DNA from: Mesorhizobium japonicum MAFF 303099
GTDB lineage: Bacteria > Pseudomonadota > Alphaproteobacteria > Rhizobiales > Rhizobiaceae
Direction: 5' to 3'
Assembly (NCBI RefSeq): GCF_000009625.1
Contig: NC_002678.2
Coordinates: forward strand, 3,814,001-3,878,000
Length of the DNA: 64,000 nt
The notes beneath the pieces are model-generated. The model saw only the letters and a list, made by a program, of their open reading frames with translations, made no database searches and was not told the origin of the DNA. Shown piece by piece: positions 34,132-45,309 of this stretch. Each line of letters starts with the position of its first letter. The first letter of the stretch is position 1. The position numbers and the translations under genes are program-made.

Positions 34132-34893
34132 TCAGGCGGCCGCGGAAATGTCGGTATCGAGGATCGTCAGGTTGCGGCCCCGATGCTTGGCCTGGTAGAG
34201 GCGCCGGTCCGCGGCGCGCATCAGTTCCGATACGTTGACATCCTCGCCGCAGACGGTGCCGCCGATGCTGACGGTCAGCGGAATGGTCCGTTCGTCGACC
34301 GGCCGGAAGCGGATCAGTTCGACTTCGCGGCGAATGCGTTCGGCGACACGCTTGGCCTCCTGCTCGGTGGCGCCGACCAGGAACGCGCCGAACTCCTCGC
34401 CGCCGATGCGGCCAAGCACGTCGCCGCTGCGCACGCCGCGTTCGATGGCGCTGGCGATCAGCAGCAGTGCGTCGTCACCGGTCAGGTGGCCGAAACTGTC
34501 ATTGATCTTCTTGAAATGATCGGCGTCGATGATCAGCAGCGCGCCGCGGTCGGACTTGCGCCGGGAACCGTCCAGCGCGGCAAAGAAACTTTCCCGGTTG
34601 AGCATGCCGGTCATGTCGTCGCGGCTGGCTTTCTCCGACAGGCGGCGATGTGCGGCGGCAAGCTGGGCGTGTGCCCGGGCCAGTTCGCGGTGCGCGTTCT
34701 TCAGCCTGTCGCTCTGCCAGAAGGTGCTGGCACAGGCCACCCATGCAAGCACCAGCGGGCAGAGCGTCGAGGTCAGCCAGATCGTTCGGTTGATCGGGAA
34801 ACCCAGGGCCGGAACGATGATCAGCGTCAGAAGAAGCGAGGCGGCGACGGAAGCGAAAGCGATAGCGGCGGCTTTCAGAATGATGCTGTTCAT
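34132..34893 (-). CDS. membrane-anchored diguanylate cyclase (GGDEF)
   Basis: 253 residues from ATG 34893 (GGGGAG upstream). Two membrane spans (~7-30 and ~38-58), a coiled linker (ARAHAQLAAAHRRLSEKASR), then a GGDEF domain: DDMTGMLNRESFF, DADHFKKINDSFGH, and the active GGEEF motif preceded at the right distance by RSGD, an RxxD inhibitory site. It should make cyclic-di-GMP and be product-inhibited. No adjacent partner. Confidence 0.92.
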   Translation of the reverse strand: MNSIILKAAAIAFASVAASLLLTLIIVPALGFPINRTIWLTSTLCPLVLAWVACASTFWQSDRLKNAHRELARAHAQLAAAHRRLSEKASRDDMTGMLNRESFFAALDGSRRKSDRGALLIIDADHFKKINDSFGHLTGDDALLLIASAIERGVRSGDVLGRIGGEEFGAFLVGATEQEAKRVAERIRREVELIRFRPVDERTIPLTVSIGGTVCGEDVNVSELMRAADRRLYQAKHRGRNLTILDTDISAAA

Positions 34894-35055
34894 CGCAGGC
34901 TCCCCACAGGACTGTCTCTGTGCCAGCAAGCCCTGAAGGCCACCTTTCCCGGTTGCTTAAAATTTGAATCGTGAGGCCATTTCTGCCACTAAAAGCGCGT
35001 GGAAGTTGTGGATAAAGTCTCTTTCAGAATCCGCGTTTCATGCCATAAGGGGCGC

Positions 35056-35760
35056 ATGACCACGCAGCCTGATCCCGCCCGCTTCGCCCATGTCACCGAC
35101 TGGGTGTTCGACCTCGACAACACGCTCTATCCGCATCATTCGAATCTGTTCTCGCAGATCGACGTCAAGATGACCGCCTATGTCGGGGAACTGCTGGCGC
35201 TGCCGCGCGAGGAGGCGCGCAAGCTGCAGAAGGAGCTTTATCTCGAATATGGCACGACGCTGAACGGGCTGATGACGCGCCATGGCATCGATCCCGATGA
35301 TTTCCTCGAGAAGGTGCATGACATCGACTATTCTTGGCTGGTGCCCGACCCTGTCCTGGGCACCGCCATCCGCCAGCTCCCCGGCCGCAAGTTCATCTTC
35401 ACCAATGGCGATCGCCGGCACGCCGAGCGCACCGCGCGCCAGCTAGGCATTCTCGACCATTTCGACGACATTTTCGATATCGTCGCCGCCGGCCTCAATC
35501 CCAAGCCGGCGCGCCAGACCTACGAGAAGTTCGCCGAGCTGCATGCCGTTACCGGCCACAATGCGGTGATGTTCGAGGACCTCGCCCGCAACCTGGAGGT
35601 GCCGAAGGCACTGGGCATGACCACCGTGCTCGTCGTGCCGCGCAATTTCGAGCCGACCTTCGCCGAGATCTGGGAACGCGACCCCGCGCAGGAAGACGAT
35701 GTCGATTTCGTCACCGACGATCTGGCGGCGTTTTTGACGGCGATAGTTGCGGGAGAACGA

Positions 35761-35781
<21 letters not shown>
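35056..35781 (+). CDS. HAD-family pyrimidine 5'-nucleotidase-like hydrolase
   Basis: 241 residues from ATG 35056 (AAGGGG upstream). HAD motifs: I FDLDNTLYPH, II FTNGDRRHAE, III NPKPARQTYEK, IV MFEDLARNLEVP. The Sdt1/TIGR01993-type cap indicates a pyrimidine nucleotidase. The final codons (AVGSRE) are written by the CAGTAGG heptamer array that begins at 35761, so the native C-terminus may have been altered by the repeat. Confidence 0.9.
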
Positions 35782-36715
<934 letters not shown>

Positions 36716-36940
36716 CAAATTACCCGTCCAAATTTCGTTGACTGCGCCGTCCCATGACGCAGGTGCGATTGACCCCCACTGAGCCTTAACATAAGCAGGT
36801 TCCGCAAACGTGTCCGGCGGTTTTGCGACAAGAACCTGCTACATGCAAAGACCCAGGCAGGCGAAGCACGCCCAGGGTCCACGCGACTTCAAAACAGGTT
36901 AAGGCGCAGCCCCTTAACAGCTTGGTAATGGAGCGAATTC

Positions 36941-37795
36941 ATGTCGAAGCCCGATCTGGCGAGCCTCGAAAAGACCATCGAGAAGGCCTTCGACGAACGC
37001 GACGCGATTTCGACCGCGACCCGTGGCGAGACGCGCGACGCCATCCAGGCCGCGCTCGACCTGCTCGACCGCGGCACGGTGCGCGTCGCCGAGCGCCAGG
37101 CCGACGGCAAGTGGCACGTCAATCAGTGGCTGAAGAAGGCCGTGCTGCTCTCCTTCCGACTCAACCCGATGGAGATCATCAAGGGCGGCCCGGGCCAGGC
37201 CGTCTGGTGGGACAAGGTGCCGTCCAAGTTCGATGGCTGGAGCGCCGTCGATTTCGAGAAGGCGGGTTTTCGCGCGGTGCCGTCGTCGATCGTGCGCCGT
37301 TCCGCCTATGTCGCGCCGGGCGCCGTGCTCATGCCATCCTTCGTCAATGTCGGCGCCTATGTCGACACGGGCACCATGGTCGACACCTGGGCCTCGGTCG
37401 GTTCCTGTGCGCAGATCGGCAAGAACGTGCATCTGTCGGGCGGTGTCGGCATCGGCGGCGTGCTCGAGCCGATGCAGGCCGGCCCCACCATCATCGAGGA
37501 CAATTGCTTCATCGGCGCGCGTTCGGAAGTCGTCGAGGGCTGCATCGTGCGCGAAGGCTCGGTGCTCGGCATGGGCGTCTTCATCGGCCAGTCGACCAAG
37601 ATCGTCGACCGCGCCACGGGCGAGATCTTTTACGGCGAAGTGCCGCCCAATTCGGTGGTTGTTGCCGGCTCGCTGCCGGGCAAGCCTTTTCCGAACAACG
37701 AGCCTGGCCCCGGCCTCTACTGCGCCGTCATCGTCAAGCGCGTCGACGCCAAGACCCGGTCCAAGACCTCGATCAACGAATTGCTGCGCGATTGA
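36941..37795 (+). CDS. dapD: 2,3,4,5-tetrahydropyridine-2,6-dicarboxylate N-succinyltransferase
   Basis: 284 residues. Succinyl-CoA-dependent step of the lysine/diaminopimelate pathway. The N-terminal helical domain ([16 protein letters not shown]) precedes a left-handed beta-helix: [54 protein letters not shown], then the C-terminal [20 protein letters not shown]. The next pathway gene acting on succinylated product in this window is dapE, 2.7 kb downstream. Confidence 0.97.
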   Translation: MSKPDLASLEKTIEKAFDERDAISTATRGETRDAIQAALDLLDRGTVRVAERQADGKWHVNQWLKKAVLLSFRLNPMEIIKGGPGQAVWWDKVPSKFDGWSAVDFEKAGFRAVPSSIVRRSAYVAPGAVLMPSFVNVGAYVDTGTMVDTWASVGSCAQIGKNVHLSGGVGIGGVLEPMQAGPTIIEDNCFIGARSEVVEGCIVREGSVLGMGVFIGQSTKIVDRATGEIFYGEVPPNSVVVAGSLPGKPFPNNEPGPGLYCAVIVKRVDAKTRSKTSINELLRD

Positions 37796-37867
37796 TCTTT
37801 CCGCAAAGCGGGCGCACCTTCCGCCGGCGCGTCAATCGGTCGCGCTGGTTCAACATGGAGGGGTGAC

Positions 37868-38230
37868 ATGGACTGGAAATATCTGCTGACGAGTTTCGAC
37901 GGTCGCATCAATCGTGCCAAATTCTGGGCCGCGATCGGGGTCTTCATCGTCATTGGTATCGTTGCCTTCATTATCGATGCGATCCTGGGCACACGCATCA
38001 CCACCGCCAGCGGCGGCCAGATCGGTATCGTCGGCATCCTCACCGCGCTGGCCTCGATCTATTTCGCACTCGCAGTCTACGCCAAGCGCTGGCATGATCG
38101 CGGCAAGTCGGGCTGGTGGAGCCTGATCATACTGGTGCCTTTCATCGGCGAGATCTGGTTTCTGGTGGAATGCGGCATTCTCGAAGGCACCAGAGGTGCC
38201 AATCAATACGGACCGGACCCGCTTGCCTGA
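37868..38230 (+). CDS. DUF805 family membrane protein (first of a pair)
   Basis: 120 residues. DUF805 layout: YLLTSFDGRINRAKFWAAIG, three to four membrane spans, the conserved AKRWHDRGKSGWWSL and a C-terminal GANQYGPDP. Function unknown. It overlaps the next gene by 35 bases if that gene starts at its GTG. Confidence 0.88.
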   Translation: MDWKYLLTSFDGRINRAKFWAAIGVFIVIGIVAFIIDAILGTRITTASGGQIGIVGILTALASIYFALAVYAKRWHDRGKSGWWSLIILVPFIGEIWFLVECGILEGTRGANQYGPDPLA

Positions 38231-38600
38231 CAGTTCAAATCTCACCTGGCTTTTCTTCAAGACATCGGGCCGCGTCAGTCGCGCGGCCTATTTTCTTGGT
38301 GGCCTGCTCGTCGCCATCATCCAGGCCTTCCCGCTCTACCGCTTTACGCTGGTGCCGGAAGGCTCGGCCGAGAGCAATATGTGGTCGTTCATCTTCTTCA
38401 TCGCCTTCATTGCCTCGCTATGGTCGAATATCGCGCTGGCGGTGAAGCGGCTGCACGACCTCGACAAGCCTGGCATTGCCGCGCTGATCCTGTTCGTGCC
38501 GGTCGTCTCGATCGTCGCCTTTCTTGTGTTGTGCCTGTTTCCAGGGCAGCCTGGGCCTAACCGCTATGGCCGGCGCACCAACGAGCCGGCGCAACCCTGA
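38196..38600 (+). CDS. DUF805 family membrane protein (second of a pair)
   Basis: 134 residues from GTG 38196 (GAAGG upstream); a TTG at 38223 that overlaps the previous stop is the alternative. Same family text as its neighbour: FFKTSGRVSRAAYFLGGLLV, AVKRLHDLDKPGIAAL and GPNRYGRR. The two are diverged tandem duplicates between dapD and dapE. Confidence 0.85.
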   Translation: MPINTDRTRLPDSSNLTWLFFKTSGRVSRAAYFLGGLLVAIIQAFPLYRFTLVPEGSAESNMWSFIFFIAFIASLWSNIALAVKRLHDLDKPGIAALILFVPVVSIVAFLVLCLFPGQPGPNRYGRRTNEPAQP

Positions 38601-38613
38601 GGGCCGATCGGAC

Positions 38614-39387
38614 ATGCGCTACCGTACGCTTGATCCGAAACTGATCATAGAGACCGCCGAACGGCTGGAGAGCCGCGTTGCAGAACGGTTTCCCAAGGCC
38701 GGGCTGCGCGGCGTTGCCGGCGAACTGGTGTCGCTGTCGCGCGATCTGGCCAAGGCGGCAAAGGCGCTCGAGGAGCCGATCTGGTGGCTGCGAGGCGTGA
38801 TCGCCGCCGCCTTCATCGCCGGTGTGCTGGTGTTCCTGTTCGTCGGCACGATCCTGCCCCTGGACCGCATCTCCGGAAACGACGATGCCCTGCAATCGGT
38901 GCAAGGCATCGAGGCGTCGATCAACACCTGCATTCTCGCCGTGCTCGGCCTGCTGGCGCTGATCCGCACCGAGGAGCGCATCAAGCGCAAGAAGGTGTTT
39001 CGCCAGCTGCATGGCCTGCGCTCGCTGATCCATGTCATCGACATGCACCAGCTGACCAAGGATCCGGCCGCACTTTCGGCCAGTTTCAAGCCAACCTCGC
39101 ACTCGCCGGCCCGCATCACCAATGCCGCCGACCTTGCCCGCTATCTGGATTATTGCTCGGAAATGCTGTCGATCACCGGCAAGATCGCCGCGCTCTTCGC
39201 CCAGTCGGTCAATGATGACGTCGTCATCGACGGCGTCAATGATATCGAGAATTTGAGCTCGAACCTGTCGCGCAAGATCTGGCAGAAGATCACGCTGATC
39301 GAGAGGCACCCGGCGGAGCAACCTGTTCCGGCGCCAGCCCGGGCGCGCCAAGCCGCGCCGCTTCCGCCGCGCGCACCAAAGCGTTAA
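38614..39387 (+). CDS. hypothetical membrane protein with two spans
   Basis: 257 residues from ATG 38614. A helical N-terminus (LIIETAERLESRVAERFPKA), two membrane spans (~55-78 IAAAFIAGVLVFLFVGTIL and ~103-120 TCILAVLGLLALI), then a long cytoplasmic helical part (LHGLRSLIHVIDMHQLTKDP) and a P/A/R-rich tail. No family recognised, though similar proteins occur at this place in other rhizobia. Its last ~98 bases overlap the 3' end of the convergent panE gene. Confidence 0.75.
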   Translation: MRYRTLDPKLIIETAERLESRVAERFPKAGLRGVAGELVSLSRDLAKAAKALEEPIWWLRGVIAAAFIAGVLVFLFVGTILPLDRISGNDDALQSVQGIEASINTCILAVLGLLALIRTEERIKRKKVFRQLHGLRSLIHVIDMHQLTKDPAALSASFKPTSHSPARITNAADLARYLDYCSEMLSITGKIAALFAQSVNDDVVIDGVNDIENLSSNLSRKIWQKITLIERHPAEQPVPAPARARQAAPLPPRAPKR

Positions 39388-40348
39388 CGTTTTTCAAGAG
39401 CGGCGCCGGCGTCCCCGTTCTCTGGGCGAGGCCGAGCACCGCGCCTTGCAGTTCGCCGATCTCCGTCGGCCGGCCGCGCTGCAGATCGTCCCACATCGAC
39501 GAGCGCGCCTCGGGGTCGATCGCCAGCATGCGCCGCGCCAGCAGTTTGAACAGCCAGTCCGGCAGCCGCAGCACTTTCGGCAGCAGCGCCGGCCGCAGTC
39601 CGGCGATCCGCGCTGGCACGATGCCGGAGGCTTTCATCGCCCGCAGCGCCTCGTCGATCTGGCCGGCCAGGATCAGCCGCCAGCGGCGATCGGCGAGTTC
39701 GCGCGCCAGCGGCAGGTCCGACAGCGCCACCAGCGCGTTGTTGAGGTTCATCAAAAGCTTGCCCCACAGCACGGCTTTCATGTCGCCATGTGTCTCGACC
39801 GCCAGCCCCTCGACATCAAGAAGACGGGCGACATCAAGAAGACCGGCAAGTCCGGCGCCGCCGTCCTCGATCATAACCTTGCCCTCGCTGGCGCGGTGGA
39901 CGGGCAGCGGCAGCTCGCCGTCAGGCGATTGCACCACATTGAACGGCACCATGCCGGCCAGCACGGTTCGCTGGCCAGACCCGGCGCGCAGTCTGTCGGC
40001 ATTGTCGACGCCGTTCTGCAGGCTGACCACCACCGCATCGGGGCGGGCATGGGCCTCGATCAGCGCTGCCATCTCCTGCGTGGCGCCGCTCTTGACGGTC
40101 ACCAGGATCACATCCGCCTCAGGCAGCGCGACGGCGGGATCGGCGGTGATCCCGAGTGCGTCGGGCTTGACCAGGCGATCGCGGCCGTCAAGGTCGCTGA
40201 CGCGCAATCCGTCCTGCCGCAGCGCCGCCTCGATGCGTGGCCGCGCCAGCAGGACAACCTGCCGCCCGGCGAGTGCCAGGCAACCGCCGACATAACAGCC
40301 GATGCTGCCGGCACCGGCGATGACGATCCGTTTTTCCCCGTCTGCCAT
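39290..40348 (-). CDS. panE: 2-dehydropantoate 2-reductase
   Basis: 352 residues. NADPH-dependent reduction of ketopantoate to pantoate for pantothenate/CoA. N-terminal Rossmann IVIAGAGSIGCYVGGCLALAG, VILVTVKSGATQEMA, VVSLQNGVDNADRL, catalytic lysine in GKLLMNLNNAL, and the C-terminal SSMWDDLQRGRPTEIGEL. A 15-16-base tandem duplication near 39816-39848 encodes LLDVARLLDVEG. The gene is 30-50 residues longer than usual, with the tail overlapping the convergent gene. It could act on another 2-oxo acid. Confidence 0.88.
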   Translation of the reverse strand: MADGEKRIVIAGAGSIGCYVGGCLALAGRQVVLLARPRIEAALRQDGLRVSDLDGRDRLVKPDALGITADPAVALPEADVILVTVKSGATQEMAALIEAHARPDAVVVSLQNGVDNADRLRAGSGQRTVLAGMVPFNVVQSPDGELPLPVHRASEGKVMIEDGGAGLAGLLDVARLLDVEGLAVETHGDMKAVLWGKLLMNLNNALVALSDLPLARELADRRWRLILAGQIDEALRAMKASGIVPARIAGLRPALLPKVLRLPDWLFKLLARRMLAIDPEARSSMWDDLQRGRPTEIGELQGAVLGLAQRTGTPAPLLKNVNALVRAAEAARLGAPGLAPEQVAPPGASRSA

Positions 40349-40473
40349 GTCTTACTCCGCACCGGCCCGACTATACGACATGAAAACCATAATGTCGGCG
40401 GCATCGTCTGCCATTGGGCTGGCCCCCATGTCTGCCCGTGACAGGCCCTCAGCTTTCGACTATCGCTTTTGCC

Positions 40474-41667
40474 ATGACGCTGCCGACCGACCCCGCCGCA
40501 AACCTCGCCGCCCTTATCCGTTGCGCCTCGGTGACTCCAGCCGAAGGCGGCGCGCTGGGCGCGCTGGAAACGATGCTGAAGCCGCTCGGCTTCCTGGTCG
40601 ACCGGCCCGTCTTTTCGGAAGACGGCACGCCGGACATCGAGAACCTCTATGCGAGGCGGTCCGGCAACGGCCCGCATCTGATGTTCGCCGGCCATACCGA
40701 TGTCGTGCCGGTCGGCGACGAAGCCGCCTGGACGCATCCGCCTTTCGCCGCCGAGATCGCCAATGGCGAGATGTATGGCCGTGGCGCCGTCGACATGAAG
40801 GGCGGCATTGCCTGCTTCGTCGCGGCGATAGCGCGCCATGTCGAGAACAATGGCGGCCCCAAGGGCTCGGTCTCGCTGCTGATCACCGGTGACGAGGAAG
40901 GCCCGGCCATCAACGGCACGGTCAAGCTGCTCGAATGGGCCGCTTCCAGGGGCGAGAAATGGGATGCCTCGATCGTTGGCGAGCCGACCAACCCGGACAC
41001 GCTTGGCGACATGATCAAGATCGGCCGCCGCGGCTCGCTGTCCGGTTCGATCACGGTCAATGGCCGTCAGGGCCATGCCGCCTATCCGCAGCTTGCCGAC
41101 AATCCGGTGCGCGGCTTGATGGGCCTGGTCGATGCCCTGCTGCATCCCGTCTTCGACAAGGGAACCAAGGATTTCCAACCGACCAATCTGGAGGTCACCT
41201 CCATCGATGTCGGCAACCCGGCCACCAATGTCATCCCCGCGAAGGCGACCGCGACCTTCAACATCCGCTTCAACGACACCTGGACGGCCGAGACCGTCCA
41301 GGCCGAAATCCACAACCGGCTCGACCAGGCGGCGAAGCGCAAGAAGTATCGGCCGGGCAAGAAGACACCGGTCGACTATGACCTCGTCTGGCGCGACCGG
41401 CCGAGCCATGTCTTCCTGACCCGCGACGACAAGTTGGTCGACACGCTTGCCGGCTCGATCAAGGCGGCGGTCGGCAAGGAGCCGACATTGTCCACTTCGG
41501 GCGGCACGTCGGATGCGCGCTTCATCAAGGATTACTGCCCGGTGGTCGAGTTCGGCCTGGTCGGCAAGACCATGCATATGGTCGACGAGCGCGTCGCCCT
41601 TGCCGATCTCGAAACGCTGACGCGGATCTACCAGCGCTTCATCGAAGACTGGTTCGGGCAGGGCTGA
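40474..41667 (+). CDS. dapE: succinyl-diaminopimelate desuccinylase
   Basis: 397 residues from ATG 40474. Di-zinc M20 peptidase-like enzyme of lysine/peptidoglycan synthesis. Metal and catalytic motifs: [40 protein letters not shown] (catalytic Glu), [20 protein letters not shown] and the dimerisation-domain [18 protein letters not shown]-terminal [15 protein letters not shown]. It precedes a membrane protein gene by 5 bases. Confidence 0.97.
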   Translation: MTLPTDPAANLAALIRCASVTPAEGGALGALETMLKPLGFLVDRPVFSEDGTPDIENLYARRSGNGPHLMFAGHTDVVPVGDEAAWTHPPFAAEIANGEMYGRGAVDMKGGIACFVAAIARHVENNGGPKGSVSLLITGDEEGPAINGTVKLLEWAASRGEKWDASIVGEPTNPDTLGDMIKIGRRGSLSGSITVNGRQGHAAYPQLADNPVRGLMGLVDALLHPVFDKGTKDFQPTNLEVTSIDVGNPATNVIPAKATATFNIRFNDTWTAETVQAEIHNRLDQAAKRKKYRPGKKTPVDYDLVWRDRPSHVFLTRDDKLVDTLAGSIKAAVGKEPTLSTSGGTSDARFIKDYCPVVEFGLVGKTMHMVDERVALADLETLTRIYQRFIEDWFGQG

Positions 41668-41672
41668 GCAGC

Positions 41673-42323
41673 ATGCTTTCGGCGGATGAAACCCAAGCTT
41701 CGCTCACTGGTGCCTGGCGGCTGATGCTCGGCAAGGTCGACGGCCTGCGCCTGCTCGACCTGTCGGCCGACGGATTCTGGAATTCCTTCTTCGCCATCGT
41801 CGTTGCCGCGCCGGCGCTGATCGTCAGCTGGGTCGGCATCGCCAACCAGATCGGCGATCCCGACGCCTTCGTGGGCCGTTTCGGCATGCTGTTGCGCCTG
41901 GCGACGGTCGATATCGGTTCCTGGGTGCTGCCGTTGATCGCGCTCGCTTTGGTCGCGCCGCGCGCCGGCATTGGCGGGCGCTTCGTGCACTATGTCGTCG
42001 CCAGCAACTGGGCTTCCGCCATTACCGCCTGGCTGATGCTGCCCTCGGCGCTGATCCGGCTTTTCCTGTCGTCGGCAAGCCAGGTCTCGAGCCTTGTGTC
42101 GCTGCTGCTGTTTGCCCTGTCGATGGTGCTGACCTGGCGCATGACCAATGCCACGATCGGCAAGGGCGCGGCGGTCGGCACCGCCGTTTTCGTCGGCATG
42201 TTCATCGCTTCGCTGCTGGTGCTGTTCGGGCTGCAGATGCTGCTTGGCATCTCCGTGCCGGACGATATCGGGGCTCAAAGCCTTTCCGGACCGTTCCCGG
42301 GGTTAGAGCCTGCCGGGCTCTGA
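41673..42323 (+). CDS. conserved multi-span membrane protein downstream of dapE
   Basis: 216 residues with about five membrane spans (SFFAIVVAAPALIVSWVGIA; VLPLIALALVAP; AITAWLMLPSALIRLFL; LVSLLLFALSMVL; FVGMFIASLLVLFGLQMLL). It starts 5 bases after the dapE stop, so it is probably co-transcribed. The family is commonly called transporter-like in rhizobia without evidence. Function unknown. Confidence 0.8.
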   Translation: MLSADETQASLTGAWRLMLGKVDGLRLLDLSADGFWNSFFAIVVAAPALIVSWVGIANQIGDPDAFVGRFGMLLRLATVDIGSWVLPLIALALVAPRAGIGGRFVHYVVASNWASAITAWLMLPSALIRLFLSSASQVSSLVSLLLFALSMVLTWRMTNATIGKGAAVGTAVFVGMFIASLLVLFGLQMLLGISVPDDIGAQSLSGPFPGLEPAGL

Positions 42324-42344
42324 ACAGAAGCCCCCCGACCCTAT

Positions 42345-43091
42345 TCAGGGATAATCGACGCCGATGAGAAAAAGCCCGTCGGGCGGCGCCACCTGGCCGC
42401 AGGCGGCGCGGTCGCGCGCTTCGAGCGCCGCCTTGAGCTCGGCCTCGGTCCAGCCGCCATCGCCGACGCGCTTGAGCGAGCCGACCATGGAGCGCACCTG
42501 GTTGTGCAGGAAGGAACGGGCCGAAGCCCTCACCTCGATCATGTCGCCCGCCCGGCTAACATCGAGGCGTTCCAGCGTCCGAACCGGGCTGTTGGCCTGG
42601 CACTGGGTCGAACGGAAGGTGGTGAAGTCATGCCGGCCGAGCAGGAGTTTCGCGGCCTCGTGCATGGCGCCGGCATCGAGCCGCTTCGGCACCCACCACA
42701 CCTTGCCCTTTTCCAGTGCCGCGGGCGCACGCCGGTTGAGGATGCGATAGAGATAGTGGCGCCCGGTGGCAGAGAAGCGGGCGTCGAAATCGTCCGGGAC
42801 GATCGCCGCTTTCAGGATGGCGACATGCGCGCCGGCCGCCTGCAGATGGGCGTTGACGGCATCGCGCACCTTGTCGCCGGGCCATGGCTTGGCGAGGTCG
42901 ACATGCGCCACCTGGGCGCTCGCATGCACGCCGGCATCGGTGCGGCCGGCGGCGCGCAACCGCACCGCCTCGCCGCAGAATTTCTCGATCGCCTGCTCGA
43001 TCGCCTGCTGCACCGAAGGCTGGTCGGCCTGATGCTGCCAGCCGGCGAACAGGCTGCCGTCATATTCGATGTCGAGGCGAAAACGCGGCAT
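42345..43091 (-). CDS. truA: tRNA pseudouridine(38-40) synthase
   Basis: 248 residues. [19 protein letters not shown], the catalytic aspartate in [19 protein letters not shown], and [17 protein letters not shown] identify TruA, which modifies the anticodon arm of many tRNAs. Part of the truA-fmt-def neighbourhood conserved in Rhizobiales, here separated from fmt by a repeat and a GNAT gene. Confidence 0.97.
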   Translation of the reverse strand: MPRFRLDIEYDGSLFAGWQHQADQPSVQQAIEQAIEKFCGEAVRLRAAGRTDAGVHASAQVAHVDLAKPWPGDKVRDAVNAHLQAAGAHVAILKAAIVPDDFDARFSATGRHYLYRILNRRAPAALEKGKVWWVPKRLDAGAMHEAAKLLLGRHDFTTFRSTQCQANSPVRTLERLDVSRAGDMIEVRASARSFLHNQVRSMVGSLKRVGDGGWTEAELKAALEARDRAACGQVAPPDGLFLIGVDYP

Positions 43092-43111
43092 TTGCGGCTA
43101 GAGCTCTCGCC

Positions 43112-43216
43112 TTGAGCAATTCCAGGAAAAGTGTGAAACGGTTTTCCGTCCGGAATTGCGTTAAAACAAAGAGGTAGAGCAGGTCACCGTTTCCATGAAA
43201 CGGTGGACTGCTCTAC
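43112..43216. repeat. compound palindromic element: Mesorhizobium repeat copy 2 plus a 43-bp hairpin
   Basis: First module: GCAATTCC (43116-43123) and GGAATTGC (43152-43159) around the same GGAAAAGTGTGAAACGG...TTTTCCGTCC core as at 6964-7031. Second module: GTAGAGCAG/CTGCTCTAC (43174-43182, 43208-43216) with inner CACCGTTT/AAACGGTG. The second hairpin covers the stop codon of the GNAT gene at 43213, as copy 1 covers the LprI stop. Confidence 0.8.
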
Positions 43217-43719
43217 GCGGCGAGAGCGGTGAAGGCGGAAGCGTAGACCAGCCTGCCGGCCTCCGGAGCGTCGCCCCAGGCCAGCGCCTGCAGCGCCTCG
43301 CCCTGGTATTCGCTCTCGAACTTCTCGGCCCGCGCATGGCTGTAGCCGAAACGGCCATAATAGGCCGGGTCGCCCAGCACCACCGCCAGCGTCTCGCCGG
43401 CATCCTTCAGCCGGATATGCGCCTCGCGGATCAGCGCGCCGCCTATGCCGCTGCCATGGAACGAAGGTTCCACCGCCAGCGGCGCCAGCGCCACCGCCGC
43501 GAAGCTCCTGCCGCCAGTCTGGACGAACAGCCGGGAAAACAGGATGTGGCCGACCGCCTGGCCGTCTTCTTCCGCCACCAGTTCGACGACGGCGTCGCCG
43601 CCGGTGACCAGCGCGTCGACCAGCCCGGCCTCCGCCTGCTGGCCGAAGGCGTGTTCCTCGACGAGGCGAATGGCCTCGCGATCCCGCGGCGTCGCCGCGC
43701 GTATCGACATCATGCTCAT
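43213..43719 (-). CDS. GNAT-family N-acetyltransferase (YhbS-like)
   Basis: 168 residues. [39 protein letters not shown] (acetyl-CoA motif A) and [17 protein letters not shown] are typical of YhbS-type acetyltransferases. Its ATG overlaps the fmt stop as ATGA, so it is translated with fmt. The substrate is unknown. The stop lies inside a hairpin repeat. Confidence 0.88.
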   Translation of the reverse strand: MSMMSIRAATPRDREAIRLVEEHAFGQQAEAGLVDALVTGGDAVVELVAEEDGQAVGHILFSRLFVQTGGRSFAAVALAPLAVEPSFHGSGIGGALIREAHIRLKDAGETLAVVLGDPAYYGRFGYSHARAEKFESEYQGEALQALAWGDAPEAGRLVYASAFTALAA

Positions 43720-44669
43720 GAGAACTTCATTCCTTTTACGATCTTGGCTCCGCGCAGGAATTCCGACGCGGCGGCGGGCTTTCCGCCCGCACGTTGAACT
43801 TCGACCAGTCTGATCGCGCCTGCCCCGCAGGCGACCGTCAGCCGGTCATCGAGAATTCCTCCCGACTCGCCCAAATCTTCCGAAGGCGACAGGCCATCGG
43901 ACAGCGTCGAGCGAAGCAGTTTCAGCCGTTCCATGCGGCCGCCAATGTCAATTTCGGACCAGGCGCCGGGAAAGGGCGACAGGCCACGAAGGTGGTTGTG
44001 GACCTCGGCCGCGGGCCGCGTCCAGTCCACGCGCGTCTCGGATTTATCGATTTTTCTGGCGTAAGTCACCCCTTCCGCCGCTTGCGCGGTAAATGTCAGG
44101 GTGTTCTTTGCCAGCCGCGCCAGCGCTTCCACCATCAGGGCAGCACCGACGCGCATCAACCGATCATGCAGATCGCCGGCTGTCATATCGGGGTCGATGG
44201 CGCATTTTTCAAGCAATCCCACCGGGCCGGTGTCGAGACCCTCTTCCATGCGCATAACCATCATGCCGCTTTCCAGGTCACCAGCCATGATGGCGCGCTG
44301 GATGGGGGCGGCACCGCGCCAGCGCGGCAGAAGCGATGCATGGCCGTTGATGCAGCCAAGCCGGGGTGCGTCGAGAATTACCTTCGGCAGCAGCAAACCA
44401 TAGGCCACGACCACGGCGATATCGGCCCGCAGGGCGTTGAAAGCGGCCTGTTCGGCCTCGCCCTTGAGGGATGTCGGCGTCCGCACCTCGATGCCCAGCC
44501 GCTCGGCCTCGCGCTGCACCGGTGAAGGCGTCAACTCCAGTCCGCGCCGGCCGGCGGCGCGCGGCGGCTGCGTGTAGACGGCGGAAATCTCATGTCCGGC
44601 CTTGGCGATCGCGCGCAGCGTCGGCACCGAAAACTCCGGCGTGCCCATGAAGATGACGCGAAGGGGCAT
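43716..44669 (-). CDS. fmt: methionyl-tRNA formyltransferase
   Basis: 317 residues. It formylates initiator Met-tRNA using 10-formyl-[21 protein letters not shown] at the N-terminus, the catalytic block [20 protein letters not shown] (Asn-His) and [16 protein letters not shown] are diagnostic; the C-terminal OB domain has [15 protein letters not shown]. It follows def by 6 bases in one operon def-fmt-GNAT. Confidence 0.97.
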   Translation of the reverse strand: MPLRVIFMGTPEFSVPTLRAIAKAGHEISAVYTQPPRAAGRRGLELTPSPVQREAERLGIEVRTPTSLKGEAEQAAFNALRADIAVVVAYGLLLPKVILDAPRLGCINGHASLLPRWRGAAPIQRAIMAGDLESGMMVMRMEEGLDTGPVGLLEKCAIDPDMTAGDLHDRLMRVGAALMVEALARLAKNTLTFTAQAAEGVTYARKIDKSETRVDWTRPAAEVHNHLRGLSPFPGAWSEIDIGGRMERLKLLRSTLSDGLSPSEDLGESGGILDDRLTVACGAGAIRLVEVQRAGGKPAAASEFLRGAKIVKGMKFS

Positions 44670-44675
44670 TTTCCC

Positions 44676-45206
44676 CTATCCCACCAGCTTGCCCGGCGCC
44701 TTGTCCTTGGCGAGCTTCTTGAACTTCTTCACCACCATGTCGCGCTTCAGCTTCGAGATGTGGTCGATGAACAGCACGCCGTTGAGATGATCGATCTCGT
44801 GCTGCAGGCAGGTCGCCATCAGTCCCTCGGCCTCCATCTCCTGCAATTTGCCGTCGCGGTCGAGATATTTCACGCGCACGGAAGCCGGGCGCTCCACCTC
44901 GGCGTAATAGTCGGGAATGGACAGGCAGCCTTCCTCGTAGACGGAGCGCGCCTCGGCGCTTTCCAGGATCTCCGGGTTGATGAAGACATGCGGCGCCGGC
45001 GTTTCGTCTTCCTTGGCGAGATCGATCACCAGCATGCGCAGCGGTTCGCCGATCTGGATTGCCGCCAGCCCGATGCCGGGCGCGTCATACATGGTCGCCA
45101 GCATGTCGTCGGCCAGTTTGCGCAAAGGCGCGTCGACGCGCTCCACCGGCTTGGAAACCTGGCGCAGGATGGGATCGGGAAGGATGATGAGTGGCTTGAT
45201 CGGCAT
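44676..45206 (-). CDS. def: peptide deformylase
   Basis: 176 residues from ATG 45206. Metal-dependent removal of the N-formyl group from nascent proteins. All three motifs are present: [18 protein letters not shown] and HEIDHLNG. First gene of the def-fmt-GNAT operon; divergent from rmuC with about 100 bases between. Confidence 0.97.
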   Translation of the reverse strand: MPIKPLIILPDPILRQVSKPVERVDAPLRKLADDMLATMYDAPGIGLAAIQIGEPLRMLVIDLAKEDETPAPHVFINPEILESAEARSVYEEGCLSIPDYYAEVERPASVRVKYLDRDGKLQEMEAEGLMATCLQHEIDHLNGVLFIDHISKLKRDMVVKKFKKLAKDKAPGKLVG

Positions 45207-45309
45207 GGCGTCCCACGTAAGACGTCCAGCGAAAAGCGTCAACCGGTGGACCTGAGTATCGTTCACGTTTTGATCTGTGCCGGGCCACCGAATCGGCTAT
45301 GCTGTCCAC

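Noticed and set aside
35007..35015. A perfect DnaA box TGTGGATAA before the HAD gene
   Set aside because: A single box is expected by chance in a genome and has no supporting AT-rich unwinding element.
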